DNA of 64,000 nt, taken from the NCBI RefSeq assembly GCF_019599145.1, contig NZ_CP080647.1, positions 6,634,001 through 6,698,000 on the forward strand. The letters run 5' to 3'. This DNA is from Streptomyces akebiae. Its GTDB lineage: Bacteria; Actinomycetota; Actinomycetes; Streptomycetales; Streptomycetaceae. A model generated the notes under the pieces. That model was not told the origin of the DNA, searched no databases, and saw only the letters and a program-made list of their open reading frames with translations. The position numbers and the translations under genes are program-made. Positions 50,405 through 58,918 of this stretch are shown here, piece by piece (within the stretch, counting starts at the first letter, position 1; each line of letters opens with the position of its first letter).

Positions 50405-51439
50405 TCAGTCTCTGTACTGCTGGGGGGAAGGCGGCCGGGACTGCGCCGAGTCGTCGCCGAGCGTCCCGGAGAGCCACGTGTCGTACGAGTCCTGCCAGCC
50501 GTCCTTGAGGTAGTCCACCAGCACCTGATTGACCCGGCGTACCAGATCCGCGTCCTTCAGGTTCATCGCCACGCCGTAGTACTCGGTGGTGAACGGAGCG
50601 CCCTTCAGATCGACCGTCGGATCCTGCGCCGCCTGACTCGCTGCGAGCGCTCCGTCGGTCACCACGGCGTCGACCTCGCCGAGTTGGAGCCGCACCAGGC
50701 AGTCGAGTTGGTTGGGGACGGTCAGGGAGATGTCGGCGGAGGCGGGCAGCTTGCCCGACTTCTTGCCCGCCTCAAGGGTGGACCAGGCGGTGGAAGTGGC
50801 CGCCGTGCAGATCTTCTTGCCCGCCAGCGTCTTGCCGTAGCCCTTGATCGTCGAGGACTTGGGGGCCAGGACCTGCTGCCCGGTCTTGAAGTACGGCTGG
50901 GAGAAGGCGACATCCTTCATGCGGTCGCAGCTGATCGTCATGGTGCGGACCACCATGTCGACGATCCCGTCCTGGAGCGCGGGAATGCGCTGGCTGGTGG
51001 GAATCGCGCGGAAACGGACCTTGTCCCGATCGCCCAGTATCTCCTCGGCGATGCGGTGCACGATGTCGATGTCGAAGCCCTCCAACTCGGCCTCGTCCTT
51101 GCTGCTGTTCGGATCGCGGTAGCCCCAGCGGAAGCTGTTCTGGTCGACGCCGACCGTGAGGACGTCGTTGTTCCTGATCCGCTCGATCGCCGGGCCGGAC
51201 TCGTTCGAGGAGGGCCTCGGGCTCTGGTTCTCCGGGTCCTTCATGGTGTCGCACTCGTCCGCCCGCACCTGCGTGCCCCGGGCCACCCCCTGACCCCCGG
51301 TGCCCGTCGCGCCGTCGCCGCGGGTGCCCTTCACCGGCAGCACCAGGGCGAAGACCAGGGTCAGGGCGCAGAGGACAGCCATCGCGCCCACGCCGCCCCA
51401 GCCCTTGAGACCGGCCCGCAGGCGCCGTACCGCGTTCAT
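50405..51439 (-). CDS. GlnH-like amino-acid-binding protein, membrane-tethered
   Basis: 344 residues from the ATG at 51439, which has a strong AAGGAGGAGCG ribosome site; a GTG at 51478 overlaps the upstream stop. An uncleaved-looking hydrophobic helix (GAMAVLCALTLVFALVLPV) leads to a family 3 solute-binding domain: LTVGVDQNSFRWGYRDP, LEGFDIDIVHRIAEEIL, FRAIPTSQRIPALQDGIVDM, TMTISCDRMKDVAFSQPYF. This matches polar amino-acid (Glu/Asp/Gln) receptors. No ABC permease or ATPase is nearby. In M. tuberculosis GlnH senses Asp/Glu and signals through GlnX to PknG, and the same three partners are found here. Confidence 0.82.
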   Translation of the reverse strand: MNAVRRLRAGLKGWGGVGAMAVLCALTLVFALVLPVKGTRGDGATGTGGQGVARGTQVRADECDTMKDPENQSPRPSSNESGPAIERIRNNDVLTVGVDQNSFRWGYRDPNSSKDEAELEGFDIDIVHRIAEEILGDRDKVRFRAIPTSQRIPALQDGIVDMVVRTMTISCDRMKDVAFSQPYFKTGQQVLAPKSSTIKGYGKTLAGKKICTAATSTAWSTLEAGKKSGKLPASADISLTVPNQLDCLVRLQLGEVDAVVTDGALAASQAAQDPTVDLKGAPFTTEYYGVAMNLKDADLVRRVNQVLVDYLKDGWQDSYDTWLSGTLGDDSAQSRPPSPQQYRD

Positions 51440-51474
51440 CGCTCCTCCTTCCACCGAGTCTCCTCCCGCCGTCG

Positions 51475-52959
51475 TCACCGGTACTCCGAAAGCCTGCGCC
51501 CGATGCCCAGCACCGCGCCGGCCGCGCCCAGCACGGCCAGTACGGCGGCACCCACGGGGAGCCCGAGCATCGCGTCACGGCCACCCTGGGCCGCCGTGAG
51601 GAACTCCCGCTTCTCGTACGCGCTCGCGATGCCCAGGTTCTTGTCGACCTCGTCGAAGCACTCACCGGTCGGCTTGTCGCCGTCCGGGCAGTCGGTCGTG
51701 GACCGGCCGCCGATCACCTGGTCGAGAGCGCACTGGTAGTCGCCCTTGTCGTCGGCGGCGCGGGCGTTGTCGTGCCGGTCGCGCCACTCCTCCATGCCCG
51801 CGCCGGCGGCCCGTACGGGGTTCTTGCCGCTGTCGTCGTCGGCGAGTCGCTCGGCGGCGGCCAGCTGCTTCTCCAGGGTGGCCATCTCCAGCCCGAAGTT
51901 GTGGTCGAACTCGTCCACGGCACGGGGTTCGCCGTCGACCGTGATCTCGGTGGTCTGCGCACCCCGGCTGATCAGCGTCAGGTTCTCGTTGCCCCGGGCC
52001 CTGAGGGAGGCGATGCGAGCGTCGTTCAGCGCGGTCAGCGAGCGCACGCCGCTGTCGTAGGAGTCGTTCAGGCCCGAGCGGGCGACGGTGTGCCCTACGG
52101 CCAGCCAGAGCAGGACGACCGTGGAGGCGGCTGTCGCGGCGACCATGCCGTGGTTCAACACTCGGTTGGTGCGACGGTAGTTGCGCCGCTGGGCCCAGAC
52201 CAGGCCACCGATGGCAACCGCACCGAGAGCGATCGCGGCCCATGGATACGACGTGGCGTCGGCGTAGTCGTCACGCAGCCGCTCGTTCTCGTTGTCGTAG
52301 ATCTCCTTGGCCTTCGGGAGCATCTGGTTCTGCATCTTGTCGTTGGCGTAGCGCAGGTAGGCGCCGCCCAGCGGATAGCCCAGCCGGTTGTTGGCCCGGG
52401 CCCGCTCGACCAGGCCCTTGTACTCCGGGAGCAGGGCGTTGAGTTCGGCGACGCGCTTCTCGGAGTTCGAGCCGGTCTCCGAGGCCGAGGCGGCGATCGC
52501 CAGGTTGTCGGCCGCCTCCTTGATCTCCCCCTCGTACTCGTCGCGGGACTGCTTCGTCTCCTGCCCGCCCGCGAGGAAGCCGCTGGAGGCGGCGGTGTTC
52601 GCGTCGGCGAGGGAGCTGTAGATGTCGGCCGCCGCCGAGCTGAGCGGCTGGCTGCCGTGGAGCACGTCGTCGGCGGCGGCCGCGCGGTCGTTCATCTGCC
52701 AGGCGGTGACGGAGCCGAACGCGACGACCAGGAGCGCGAGGACGGCGCCGATGATGCGCAGTCGGCCCGGCTCGGTCGTCGCGGCGGCGCGCAGCCGGTC
52801 GGCGCCCTCGGCGAACGCGGTCCGGCGGGGCGGCCCGCCGTCCGGGGCCGGAGGCGGCACGGGGGACCTCGACCCGGGTGTGGCCTGAGGCGGCACGGTG
52901 GGACCCGGGCCCGTGGGTGGTGCCGTCGGTGCCGCGCTGCCCTCCGGCGTGAATGTCAC
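51475..52959 (-). CDS. GlnX-like four-helix membrane sensor
   Basis: 494 residues from a GTG at 52959 (GGGGGAGG upstream). A Pro-rich cytoplasmic start is followed by TM1 near 68-86 (IIGAVLALLVVAFGSV), an extracellular helical domain (PLSSAAADIYSSLADANTAA), TM2 and TM3 (PWAAIALGAVAIGGLVWAQ and TAASTVVLLWLAVGH) with a short basic cytoplasmic loop RRNYRRTNR, a second extracellular helical domain and TM4 near the end (VGAAVLAVLGAAGAVLGIG). The duplicated four-helix sensor layout fits GlnX, which carries the signal of amino-acid-loaded GlnH to PknG. First gene of the cluster; the 277 bp before it should contain the operon promoter. Confidence 0.75.
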   Translation of the reverse strand: MTFTPEGSAAPTAPPTGPGPTVPPQATPGSRSPVPPPAPDGGPPRRTAFAEGADRLRAAATTEPGRLRIIGAVLALLVVAFGSVTAWQMNDRAAAADDVLHGSQPLSSAAADIYSSLADANTAASSGFLAGGQETKQSRDEYEGEIKEAADNLAIAASASETGSNSEKRVAELNALLPEYKGLVERARANNRLGYPLGGAYLRYANDKMQNQMLPKAKEIYDNENERLRDDYADATSYPWAAIALGAVAIGGLVWAQRRNYRRTNRVLNHGMVAATAASTVVLLWLAVGHTVARSGLNDSYDSGVRSLTALNDARIASLRARGNENLTLISRGAQTTEITVDGEPRAVDEFDHNFGLEMATLEKQLAAAERLADDDSGKNPVRAAGAGMEEWRDRHDNARAADDKGDYQCALDQVIGGRSTTDCPDGDKPTGECFDEVDKNLGIASAYEKREFLTAAQGGRDAMLGLPVGAAVLAVLGAAGAVLGIGRRLSEYR

Positions 52960-53236
52960 CTGACCTCCCCCTGGTCATCCGTCCATCGCTTCCGCCCGCT
53001 CGCACGGACAGAGGTGCACGGCCGCCAGTATCGCCGTCGGGACTGACAACGCACAGACCTTGACTCGATCTTGTTCCCCGATCGTGTCCGTAGGCGCTGT
53101 CCTTGTCGAATTCCGGCGCGGCACAAGGCTTCCCGCACCACCCCCTGCCCATGAATACGCGGTTCGTTCGGGTTCGGTTCCCTGGGGGTTCGAACGCGTT
53201 CGAGGGGGAGATCCGGAGGGTGGCGCGGGGGTGGGG

Positions 53237-54283
53237 TCAGCCTCTCTCGTAGTGCGCCCGCACGCGCGCGTGCACGCCGCGCGGCGCGCCCACGTGATCG
53301 AGGCCGAGCAGCGCCGCGCCCAGCACCGGGGCGGCCGTGACCACCCGGGGAACGGCCTTGGGCGCGGCGGCGGCCAGCGCCTCGCGGATCCGGGCGTCGA
53401 GGAGGGGGTGCCGGGTGGCGAGGACACCGCCGCCGAGGAGGACGGGGGTCTCCTCGCCGAGGAGGTCCAGGCGGGTCAGGGCCACCGTCGCCATGGCCAC
53501 CACCTCCTCGGCCATACGGTCCACCAGCGAGCGGGCCACCGGGTCGCCGCCGGTGGCCGTGGCGAAGAGGACCGGGGTCAGCTCATGGCGGCGGACGGCC
53601 GGGATGTGCCCCAGGTGCAGGGCCTCGACCAGGGCGTACACGGAGTCCAGGCCGAAGTGCGCGGGCAGCGTCTCGGCGAGTGCCGTGGGACCGCCCCGGC
53701 CGTCCTCGGCACGGGCCGCGTGCCACATCGCCTCCTCGGCCAGGCCCCAACCGCCGCCCCAGTCCCCGGAGATACGCCCCAGCGCGGGGAAGCGGGCGGT
53801 GCGGCCGTCCGGGCGCATGCCGACGCAGTTCACGCCGGCACCGCACACCACGGCCACGCCCCGGGGCTCGGCCACGCCGGCCCGCAGGATCGCGAAGGTG
53901 TCGTTGCGGACCTCGACGGTCGTGCCCCACGCGCGCGTGCGCAGCGCCGCCGCCAGTCCCTGCTCCTCCACGGGGAAGTCGGCGTTCGCGAGGCACGCCG
54001 AGACATGGTCGACCGAGCCGACGCCGGCCTCGGCGAAGGCCCGCCGTACGACGTCCGCGAGGCCGTCGACCGCTACGGTCACCCCGACCGTCGGCGGCTG
54101 GAACCCGCCGCCGCGCGCCGTGCCCATCACCTCCCCGTCGGGCGCGATCACGGCCACGTCGGTCTTGCTGTTGCCCGCGTCGACGGCGAGCACGCTCCCG
54201 CGCCCGCCGTCACGCCCGCGTACGCCCGCGCCCGGATCGGGGTGGGCGCCCGCGGTCGAACTCCCGCGCACGCCGTCGCTCAT
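53237..54283 (-). CDS. BadF-family sugar kinase (N-acetylglucosamine-kinase-like)
   Basis: 348 residues from the ATG at 54283, which overlaps the GH4 stop (ATGA). ASKHA motifs are visible: SVLAVDAGNSKTDVAVIAPD (phosphate 1), VVCGAGVNCVGMRP (phosphate 2), GRISGDWGGGWGLAEEAMWH and the adenosine loop VLLGGGVLATRHPL. BadF/BadG-type kinases of this kind phosphorylate N-acetylglucosamine or related sugars. It ends a sugar operon with a GH4 enzyme, so it probably phosphorylates a liberated monosaccharide. Substrate not determined. Confidence 0.82.
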   Translation of the reverse strand: MSDGVRGSSTAGAHPDPGAGVRGRDGGRGSVLAVDAGNSKTDVAVIAPDGEVMGTARGGGFQPPTVGVTVAVDGLADVVRRAFAEAGVGSVDHVSACLANADFPVEEQGLAAALRTRAWGTTVEVRNDTFAILRAGVAEPRGVAVVCGAGVNCVGMRPDGRTARFPALGRISGDWGGGWGLAEEAMWHAARAEDGRGGPTALAETLPAHFGLDSVYALVEALHLGHIPAVRRHELTPVLFATATGGDPVARSLVDRMAEEVVAMATVALTRLDLLGEETPVLLGGGVLATRHPLLDARIREALAAAAPKAVPRVVTAAPVLGAALLGLDHVGAPRGVHARVRAHYERG

Positions 54284-55545
54284 GCCCACGCGAGGTGCTC
54301 CCGGTTGTGTGCGAGCAGCCGGTCGGTGAGGGTCTCGGCGTACGCGTACTGGCCGATCAGGGGATGGGAGAGCAGGGCCCGGAAGACCCGGTCCCGGCCG
54401 CCGCGCAGGGCCGCGTCGAGGGCCAGGTCCTCGTAGGCGGTCACGTTCGCCATCAGGCCCGCGTACAGCGGATCCACGGTGGGTACCGGCAGCGGCTCCG
54501 CGCCGTCCGGGCCCACGGCGGCCTGCACCTCGATCACCGCGTCCGCGGGCAGGAACGGCAGCGTGGAGCCGTTGACGGTGTTGACCACCTGGTACGGGCT
54601 GCCCCCGTCGCCCAGCAGTGACGCGGCGAGGTCCACGGCCGCCTCCGAGTAGAAGGCCCCGCCCCGCCGGGCGAGCAGCGCGGGCTTCTCGTCGAGCGCC
54701 GGGTCTGCGTACATCTCCAGCAACTCCCGCTCCATCGCGGCCACCTCGGCGGCCCGCGAGGGCTTGGCACCCAGCTCCCGTACGACCTCGTCGTGGGCGT
54801 AGTAGTAGCGCAGGTAGTAGGACGGGACCACGCCGAGGCGGTCCAGGACCGGGCGGGGCAGGCGCAGGTCGGCCGCGATCGCCTCGCCGTGGTCGGCCAG
54901 CAGCTTCGGCAGGACGTCCTCGCCCGTGGGGCCACCGAGGCGGACCCCGGTCTCCCAGGTGAGGTGGTTGAGGCCCACGTGGTCCAGGTGCACCTCGGCC
55001 GGGGCCACACCGAGACGCGCGGCGAACTTCCGCTGCAGGCCGATCGCCACGTTGCACAGGCCGACCGCTTTGTGGCCGGCCCGGAGCAGGGCGCGGGTCA
55101 CGATCCCCACCGGGTTGGTGAAGTCGATGATCCAGGCGTCCGGGTTGGTCCGGCGCACTCGCTCGGCGATGTCCAGGACGACCGGGACCGTGCGCAGCGC
55201 CTTCGCCAGGCCGCCCGCGCCGGTGGTCTCCTGCCCGACGCAACCGCACTCCAGCGGCCAGGTCTCGTCCCGCTCCCGGGCGGCCTGGCCGCCGACGCGC
55301 AGCTGGAGCAGCACGGCGTCCGCGCCCTCGACGCCCCGGTCCAGGTCACCGGTGGTGACGATCCGGCCCGGGTGCCCCTGCCGGGCGAAGATCCGGCGGG
55401 CCAGCCCGCCGACCAGCTCCAGCCGGTCGGCGGCCGGATCGACGAGCACCAGCTCCTCGATCGGCAGCGTGTCCCTGAGCCGGGCGAACCCGTCGACGAG
55501 TTCGGGAGTGTAGGTCGACCCTCCGCCGACCACGGTGAGCTTCAT
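54280..55545 (-). CDS. Glycoside hydrolase family 4 (6-phospho-beta-glucosidase-type)
   Basis: 421 residues. The NAD-binding start KLTVVGGGSTYTPELVDGF, the sugar-binding IIDFTNPVGIVTRALLR, the metal-site VGLCNVAIGLQRKFA (Cys-Asn) and LDHVGLNHLTWETGVRLGG (His) are the GH4 hallmarks. These enzymes cleave glycosides by an NAD- and Mn-dependent redox mechanism and usually act on 6-phospho sugars. Here uptake is by ABC transporter and not PTS, so either the coupled BadF kinase supplies the phosphate or the enzyme acts on an unphosphorylated disaccharide. Confidence 0.88.
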   Translation of the reverse strand: MKLTVVGGGSTYTPELVDGFARLRDTLPIEELVLVDPAADRLELVGGLARRIFARQGHPGRIVTTGDLDRGVEGADAVLLQLRVGGQAARERDETWPLECGCVGQETTGAGGLAKALRTVPVVLDIAERVRRTNPDAWIIDFTNPVGIVTRALLRAGHKAVGLCNVAIGLQRKFAARLGVAPAEVHLDHVGLNHLTWETGVRLGGPTGEDVLPKLLADHGEAIAADLRLPRPVLDRLGVVPSYYLRYYYAHDEVVRELGAKPSRAAEVAAMERELLEMYADPALDEKPALLARRGGAFYSEAAVDLAASLLGDGGSPYQVVNTVNGSTLPFLPADAVIEVQAAVGPDGAEPLPVPTVDPLYAGLMANVTAYEDLALDAALRGGRDRVFRALLSHPLIGQYAYAETLTDRLLAHNREHLAWA

Positions 55546-55552
55546 AGCTGTA

Positions 55553-56452
55553 TCAACCCTTTACTCCGGTCAGGGTGACGCCTTCGACGAACGCCTTCTG
55601 GGCGAAGAAGAACACGAGGATCACCGGGGCCATGACCAGCACGGTCGCGGCCATGGTCAGGTTCCAGTCGGTGTGGTGCGCGCCCTTGAAGGACTCCAGG
55701 CCGTAACTGAGCGTCCAGGCGGCCGGGTTCTCGGAGGCGTAGATCTGCGGTCCGAAGTAGTCGTTCCAGGCGTAGAAGAACTGGAACAGGGCGACGGCCG
55801 CGATGCCGGGCTTCGCCATCGGCAGGACGACCCGCAGCAGGGTGCGCAGTTCGCCGCAGCCGTCGACCCGGGCCGCGTCCAGGTACTCGTTGGGGATGGT
55901 CATCAGGAACTGGCGCAGCAGGAAGATGGAGAACGCGTCCCCGAACGCCATCGGGATGATCAGCGGCCACAGCGAACCGGACAGGTCCATCTGCTTGGCC
56001 CAGAACAGGTACATCGGGATCACCACGACCTGCGGCGGCAGCATCATCATCGAGATGACCAGCATCAGCGCCAGATTACGGCCCCGGAAGCGGAACTTGG
56101 CGAGTGCGTACGCCACGGGGAGGGACGACACGACGGTGAGGACCGTGCCGAGGCCCGCGTAGACCAGGGTGTTCCGCCACCAGGTCAGGAAGCCGGGGGT
56201 GTCGAGGACCTGGCGGTAGTTGCCCCACTCCCAGGTGTCCGGGATCAGATCGCGGGTGAGTGCCTGCTGATCGCTCATCAGCGAGGTCAGCACCACGAAG
56301 ACGAAGGGCAGGGTGAAGAAGAGCGCGGCGGCCACGCCCAGTGAGTGGACGGCGATCCACTCCAGCAGGGCCCGGCGGCGGGCGGTCCGCTCGCTGTCGG
56401 GGGCCGCCACCGTCGTGACGGGCTTGTCGCGTACGTCCAGTACCTGGGTCAT
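55553..56452 (-). CDS. Sugar ABC transporter permease (MalG-type)
   Basis: 299 residues. Six transmembrane helices are visible (GVAALFFTLPFVFVVLTSL-type TM1, TVLTVVSSLPVAYALAKF, LALMLVISMMMLPPQVVVIP, and others). The EAA loop reads LDAARVDGCGELRTLLRVVL. The ATG overlaps the stop of the partner permease (TGATG). It should form the membrane channel with that partner. No ATPase gene is in the operon, so a shared MsiK-type ATPase is likely, as for most Streptomyces sugar importers. Confidence 0.9.
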   Translation of the reverse strand: MTQVLDVRDKPVTTVAAPDSERTARRRALLEWIAVHSLGVAAALFFTLPFVFVVLTSLMSDQQALTRDLIPDTWEWGNYRQVLDTPGFLTWWRNTLVYAGLGTVLTVVSSLPVAYALAKFRFRGRNLALMLVISMMMLPPQVVVIPMYLFWAKQMDLSGSLWPLIIPMAFGDAFSIFLLRQFLMTIPNEYLDAARVDGCGELRTLLRVVLPMAKPGIAAVALFQFFYAWNDYFGPQIYASENPAAWTLSYGLESFKGAHHTDWNLTMAATVLVMAPVILVFFFAQKAFVEGVTLTGVKG

Positions 56453-57393
56453 CAGTCACCCGCTCCGATCAGTCCGCCCCGGCGCCGCATCAGCAGCGCG
56501 GTGAACACCATCGACAGGGCGAACAGCACGAGGGCGACCACACAGGCGGCGCCGTAGTCGAAGCGCTGGAAGCCCAGGTTGTAGACGAGCTGAGGCAGCG
56601 TCAGGGTCGACTTGTCCGGGTAGCCCGGCTCGAACTGCTGCCCGGAGCCGCCGATGATGCCGGAGGCGACCTTCCCGGCCACCAGGGGCTGCGTGTAGTA
56701 CTGCATGGTCTGGATCACGCCCGTGACCACGGCGAACATCACGATCGGCGAGATGCTCGGCAGCGTCACGAACCGGAACCGCTGCCAGGCCGAGGCCCCG
56801 TCCAGTTCGGCGGCCTCGTACTGCTCCTTGGGGACGTCGAGCAGCGCGGCCATGAAGATCACCATCAGGTCGCCCACGCCCCACAGCGCGAGGGCGGTGA
56901 GCGCCGGCTTGGACCAGGCCGGGTCGGTGAACCAGCCGGGCGTCGGCAGGCCCAGTCCGTCGAGGACCGAGTTGACCGGCCCGGTCCCGGGGTTGAGGAG
57001 GAAGACGAAGGCCAGCGTCGCGGCGACCGGCGGGGCGAGGTACGGCAGATAGAAGAGGGTGCGGAAGACACCCGCCCCGGTTTTGATCTTGGTGATCAGC
57101 AGACCGACGCCGAGCCCGAAGAGCACCCGGCAGGTGACCATGATCAGCACCAGCCAGAGCGTGTTGCGCAGGGCCGGCCAGAACATCGGGTAGTCGTGGA
57201 AGACGTAGGACCAGTTGCCGAGGCCGCGGAACTGGGGGGCGCCGAAGCCGTCGTACTTCATGAAGGAGAAGTAGACGGTGGACACCAGGGGATAGGCGAA
57301 GAAGACGCCGAACCCGATGAGCCACGGTGACAGGAAGGCCACCGTTCGAAGCGCCGACCTGCGGCGCTTCGCGCGGAGAGTGAGCGTGGACAC
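56452..57393 (-). CDS. Sugar ABC transporter permease (MalF-type)
   Basis: 313 residues from a GTG at 57393. TM1 is FLSPWLIGFGVFFAYPLVST; the EAA motif EAAELDGASAWQRFRFVTLP binds the ATPase. The periplasmic and TM pattern matches the first permease of carbohydrate importers. It starts 6 bp after the binding-protein stop and overlaps the MalG-type gene. Confidence 0.9.
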   Translation of the reverse strand: MSTLTLRAKRRRSALRTVAFLSPWLIGFGVFFAYPLVSTVYFSFMKYDGFGAPQFRGLGNWSYVFHDYPMFWPALRNTLWLVLIMVTCRVLFGLGVGLLITKIKTGAGVFRTLFYLPYLAPPVAATLAFVFLLNPGTGPVNSVLDGLGLPTPGWFTDPAWSKPALTALALWGVGDLMVIFMAALLDVPKEQYEAAELDGASAWQRFRFVTLPSISPIVMFAVVTGVIQTMQYYTQPLVAGKVASGIIGGSGQQFEPGYPDKSTLTLPQLVYNLGFQRFDYGAACVVALVLFALSMVFTALLMRRRGGLIGAGD

Positions 57394-57399
57394 CGGGCG

Positions 57400-58737
57400 C
57401 TACTTCGCCTGCGCGATGTCGGTGTCGATCTGCTTCGCGGTCTTCTCCAGGCCCTTCTGGAGGTCCGTCACCTTGCCGGACTCGTACTGGTAGCCGAAGT
57501 CCTGCAGCGTCGTCTGGTACGTGGAGCCGTTGACGGAGGCCGGCGGAGTGTTCGAGTGCTCGTTCTGGGCGATGTCCAGGAAGGTCTGGAAGCCCTCGTC
57601 CACCTTCAGGTCGGGCGACTTCAGGGCCGCGAACGTGGACGGCACGTTGTGGATGGCGTTGGCGAAGGAGACGACGGCCCCGGTGTCGGTCGTCAGGTAC
57701 TTCACCAGCTCCCAGGCGGCGTTCTGCTTCCGGCTCTGCGGGGCGATGCCGATGATCGTGCCGGAGAGGAAGCCCTTGCCGTACTCGTCCACCTCGTCGT
57801 CGGCCACGGGCATCGGCGCGGTGCCGATCTCGAAGTCGGTCCCGGCCGCCTCGGCCATCCCGAGCCGCCACTCACCGTCGAGCTGCATGGCCACCTGGCC
57901 CGTCTGGAACGGGTGCTTGGCCCCCCACTCGTCACCGAAGGTGTTCCGGTACTTCTCCAGCTTCGCGAAGCCGCCGAGCGATTCCACCAGCTTCTTCTGG
58001 TACGTGAACATCTCCGCGAACGCCGGGTCCTTGGCGATGTTCGACTTGCCGTCAGCGTCGAAGTAGGCGTGGTCCCACTGCGACATGTAGTGGTCCACCA
58101 CCGTTTCGTAGCCGTGGTAGTTCGGCATGAAGCCCAGCTGGGAGTAGCCGTCGCCCTTGGTCTTGGTCAGCTTCTTCGCGACCTTCGCGAACTCCGACCA
58201 CGTCTTCGGCGGAGCCTTGACGCCGGCCTTCTCGAACGCGTCCTTGTTGTAGTACAGCCCGTACGCGTCCCCGAGCAGCGGCAGCGCGCACCGGGTGCCC
58301 TCGAACTGCGTGTAGTCCAGCATCGGCTTCGGGATGATCTTGTCGAGGTCGAGCTTCGACTTCTCGATGAAGGGCTTCAGATCGGCGAAGGCTCCGGAGG
58401 AGCAGAACTTGCCGATGTTGGACGTGGTGAACGAGGACACGACGTCCGGCCCCTTCGAACCGCCCGCCCGCAGCGCCTGGTTGAGCTTGTCGTCGTTGAT
58501 GTTCCCGACGACCTTCACCGTGATGTTCGGGTGCTCCTTCTCGAACCGGTCCACATTCGCCTGGATCGCCTTCGCCTCGCCGGGCGCGCTCCACCCGTGC
58601 CAGAAGGTGATCGTCGTCTTGGCGTTCGGGTCGTCGGAGGCGGTGGACCCGGACTGCCCCGTACAGGCGGTGGCGAGGAGCGCGAGGGAGGCGGTGGCGG
58701 CGAGGGTGATCGCCGCGTTCTTGGATATTCCGGACAT
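57400..58737 (-). CDS. Sugar-binding lipoprotein of ABC importer
   Basis: 445 residues. A lipoprotein signal (LAATASLALLATAC, lipobox LLATAC) anchors it to the outer face of the membrane. The family 1 solute-binding fold is evident: TITFWHGWSAPGEAKAIQAN, FEKEHPNITVKVVGNINDDK, ALPLLGDAYGLYYNKDAFEK, GQVAMQLDGEWRLGMAEAAG, AAWELVKYLTTDTGAV. It defines the substrate, probably a beta-linked oligosaccharide given the GH4 enzyme, but the sugar cannot be read from sequence. First gene of the five-gene uptake operon, downstream of the ROK repressor. Confidence 0.9.
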   Translation of the reverse strand: MSGISKNAAITLAATASLALLATACTGQSGSTASDDPNAKTTITFWHGWSAPGEAKAIQANVDRFEKEHPNITVKVVGNINDDKLNQALRAGGSKGPDVVSSFTTSNIGKFCSSGAFADLKPFIEKSKLDLDKIIPKPMLDYTQFEGTRCALPLLGDAYGLYYNKDAFEKAGVKAPPKTWSEFAKVAKKLTKTKGDGYSQLGFMPNYHGYETVVDHYMSQWDHAYFDADGKSNIAKDPAFAEMFTYQKKLVESLGGFAKLEKYRNTFGDEWGAKHPFQTGQVAMQLDGEWRLGMAEAAGTDFEIGTAPMPVADDEVDEYGKGFLSGTIIGIAPQSRKQNAAWELVKYLTTDTGAVVSFANAIHNVPSTFAALKSPDLKVDEGFQTFLDIAQNEHSNTPPASVNGSTYQTTLQDFGYQYESGKVTDLQKGLEKTAKQIDTDIAQAK

Positions 58738-58783
58738 GGCAGGGTCTCCTGAGGGAAGGAAGGGTGATCTGGGAGGGGAAGGG

Positions 58784-58809
58784 CGCGCCCCGGGCGATTC
58801 AGGGGCGCG
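58784..58809. promoter_or_regulatory. GC-rich hairpin between ROK gene and sugar operon
   Basis: CGCGCCCC (58784-58791) and GGGGCGCG (58802-58809) form an 8-bp stem with a 10-nt loop in the 181-bp gap between the ROK gene and the binding-protein gene. It may weaken read-through from the regulator into the operon. No copy of the ROK operator is visible in this gap. Confidence 0.35.
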
Positions 58810-58918
58810 GGGCTGTATCGATGTGCGGCTCCGCCGCGTGGGCGCGACCCGCCACGACGGACCGGAGGTCTGTGAACGACCTGGAGAGCACTGGAGAGCA
58901 GGCGTGGGCGGCCCGGAC

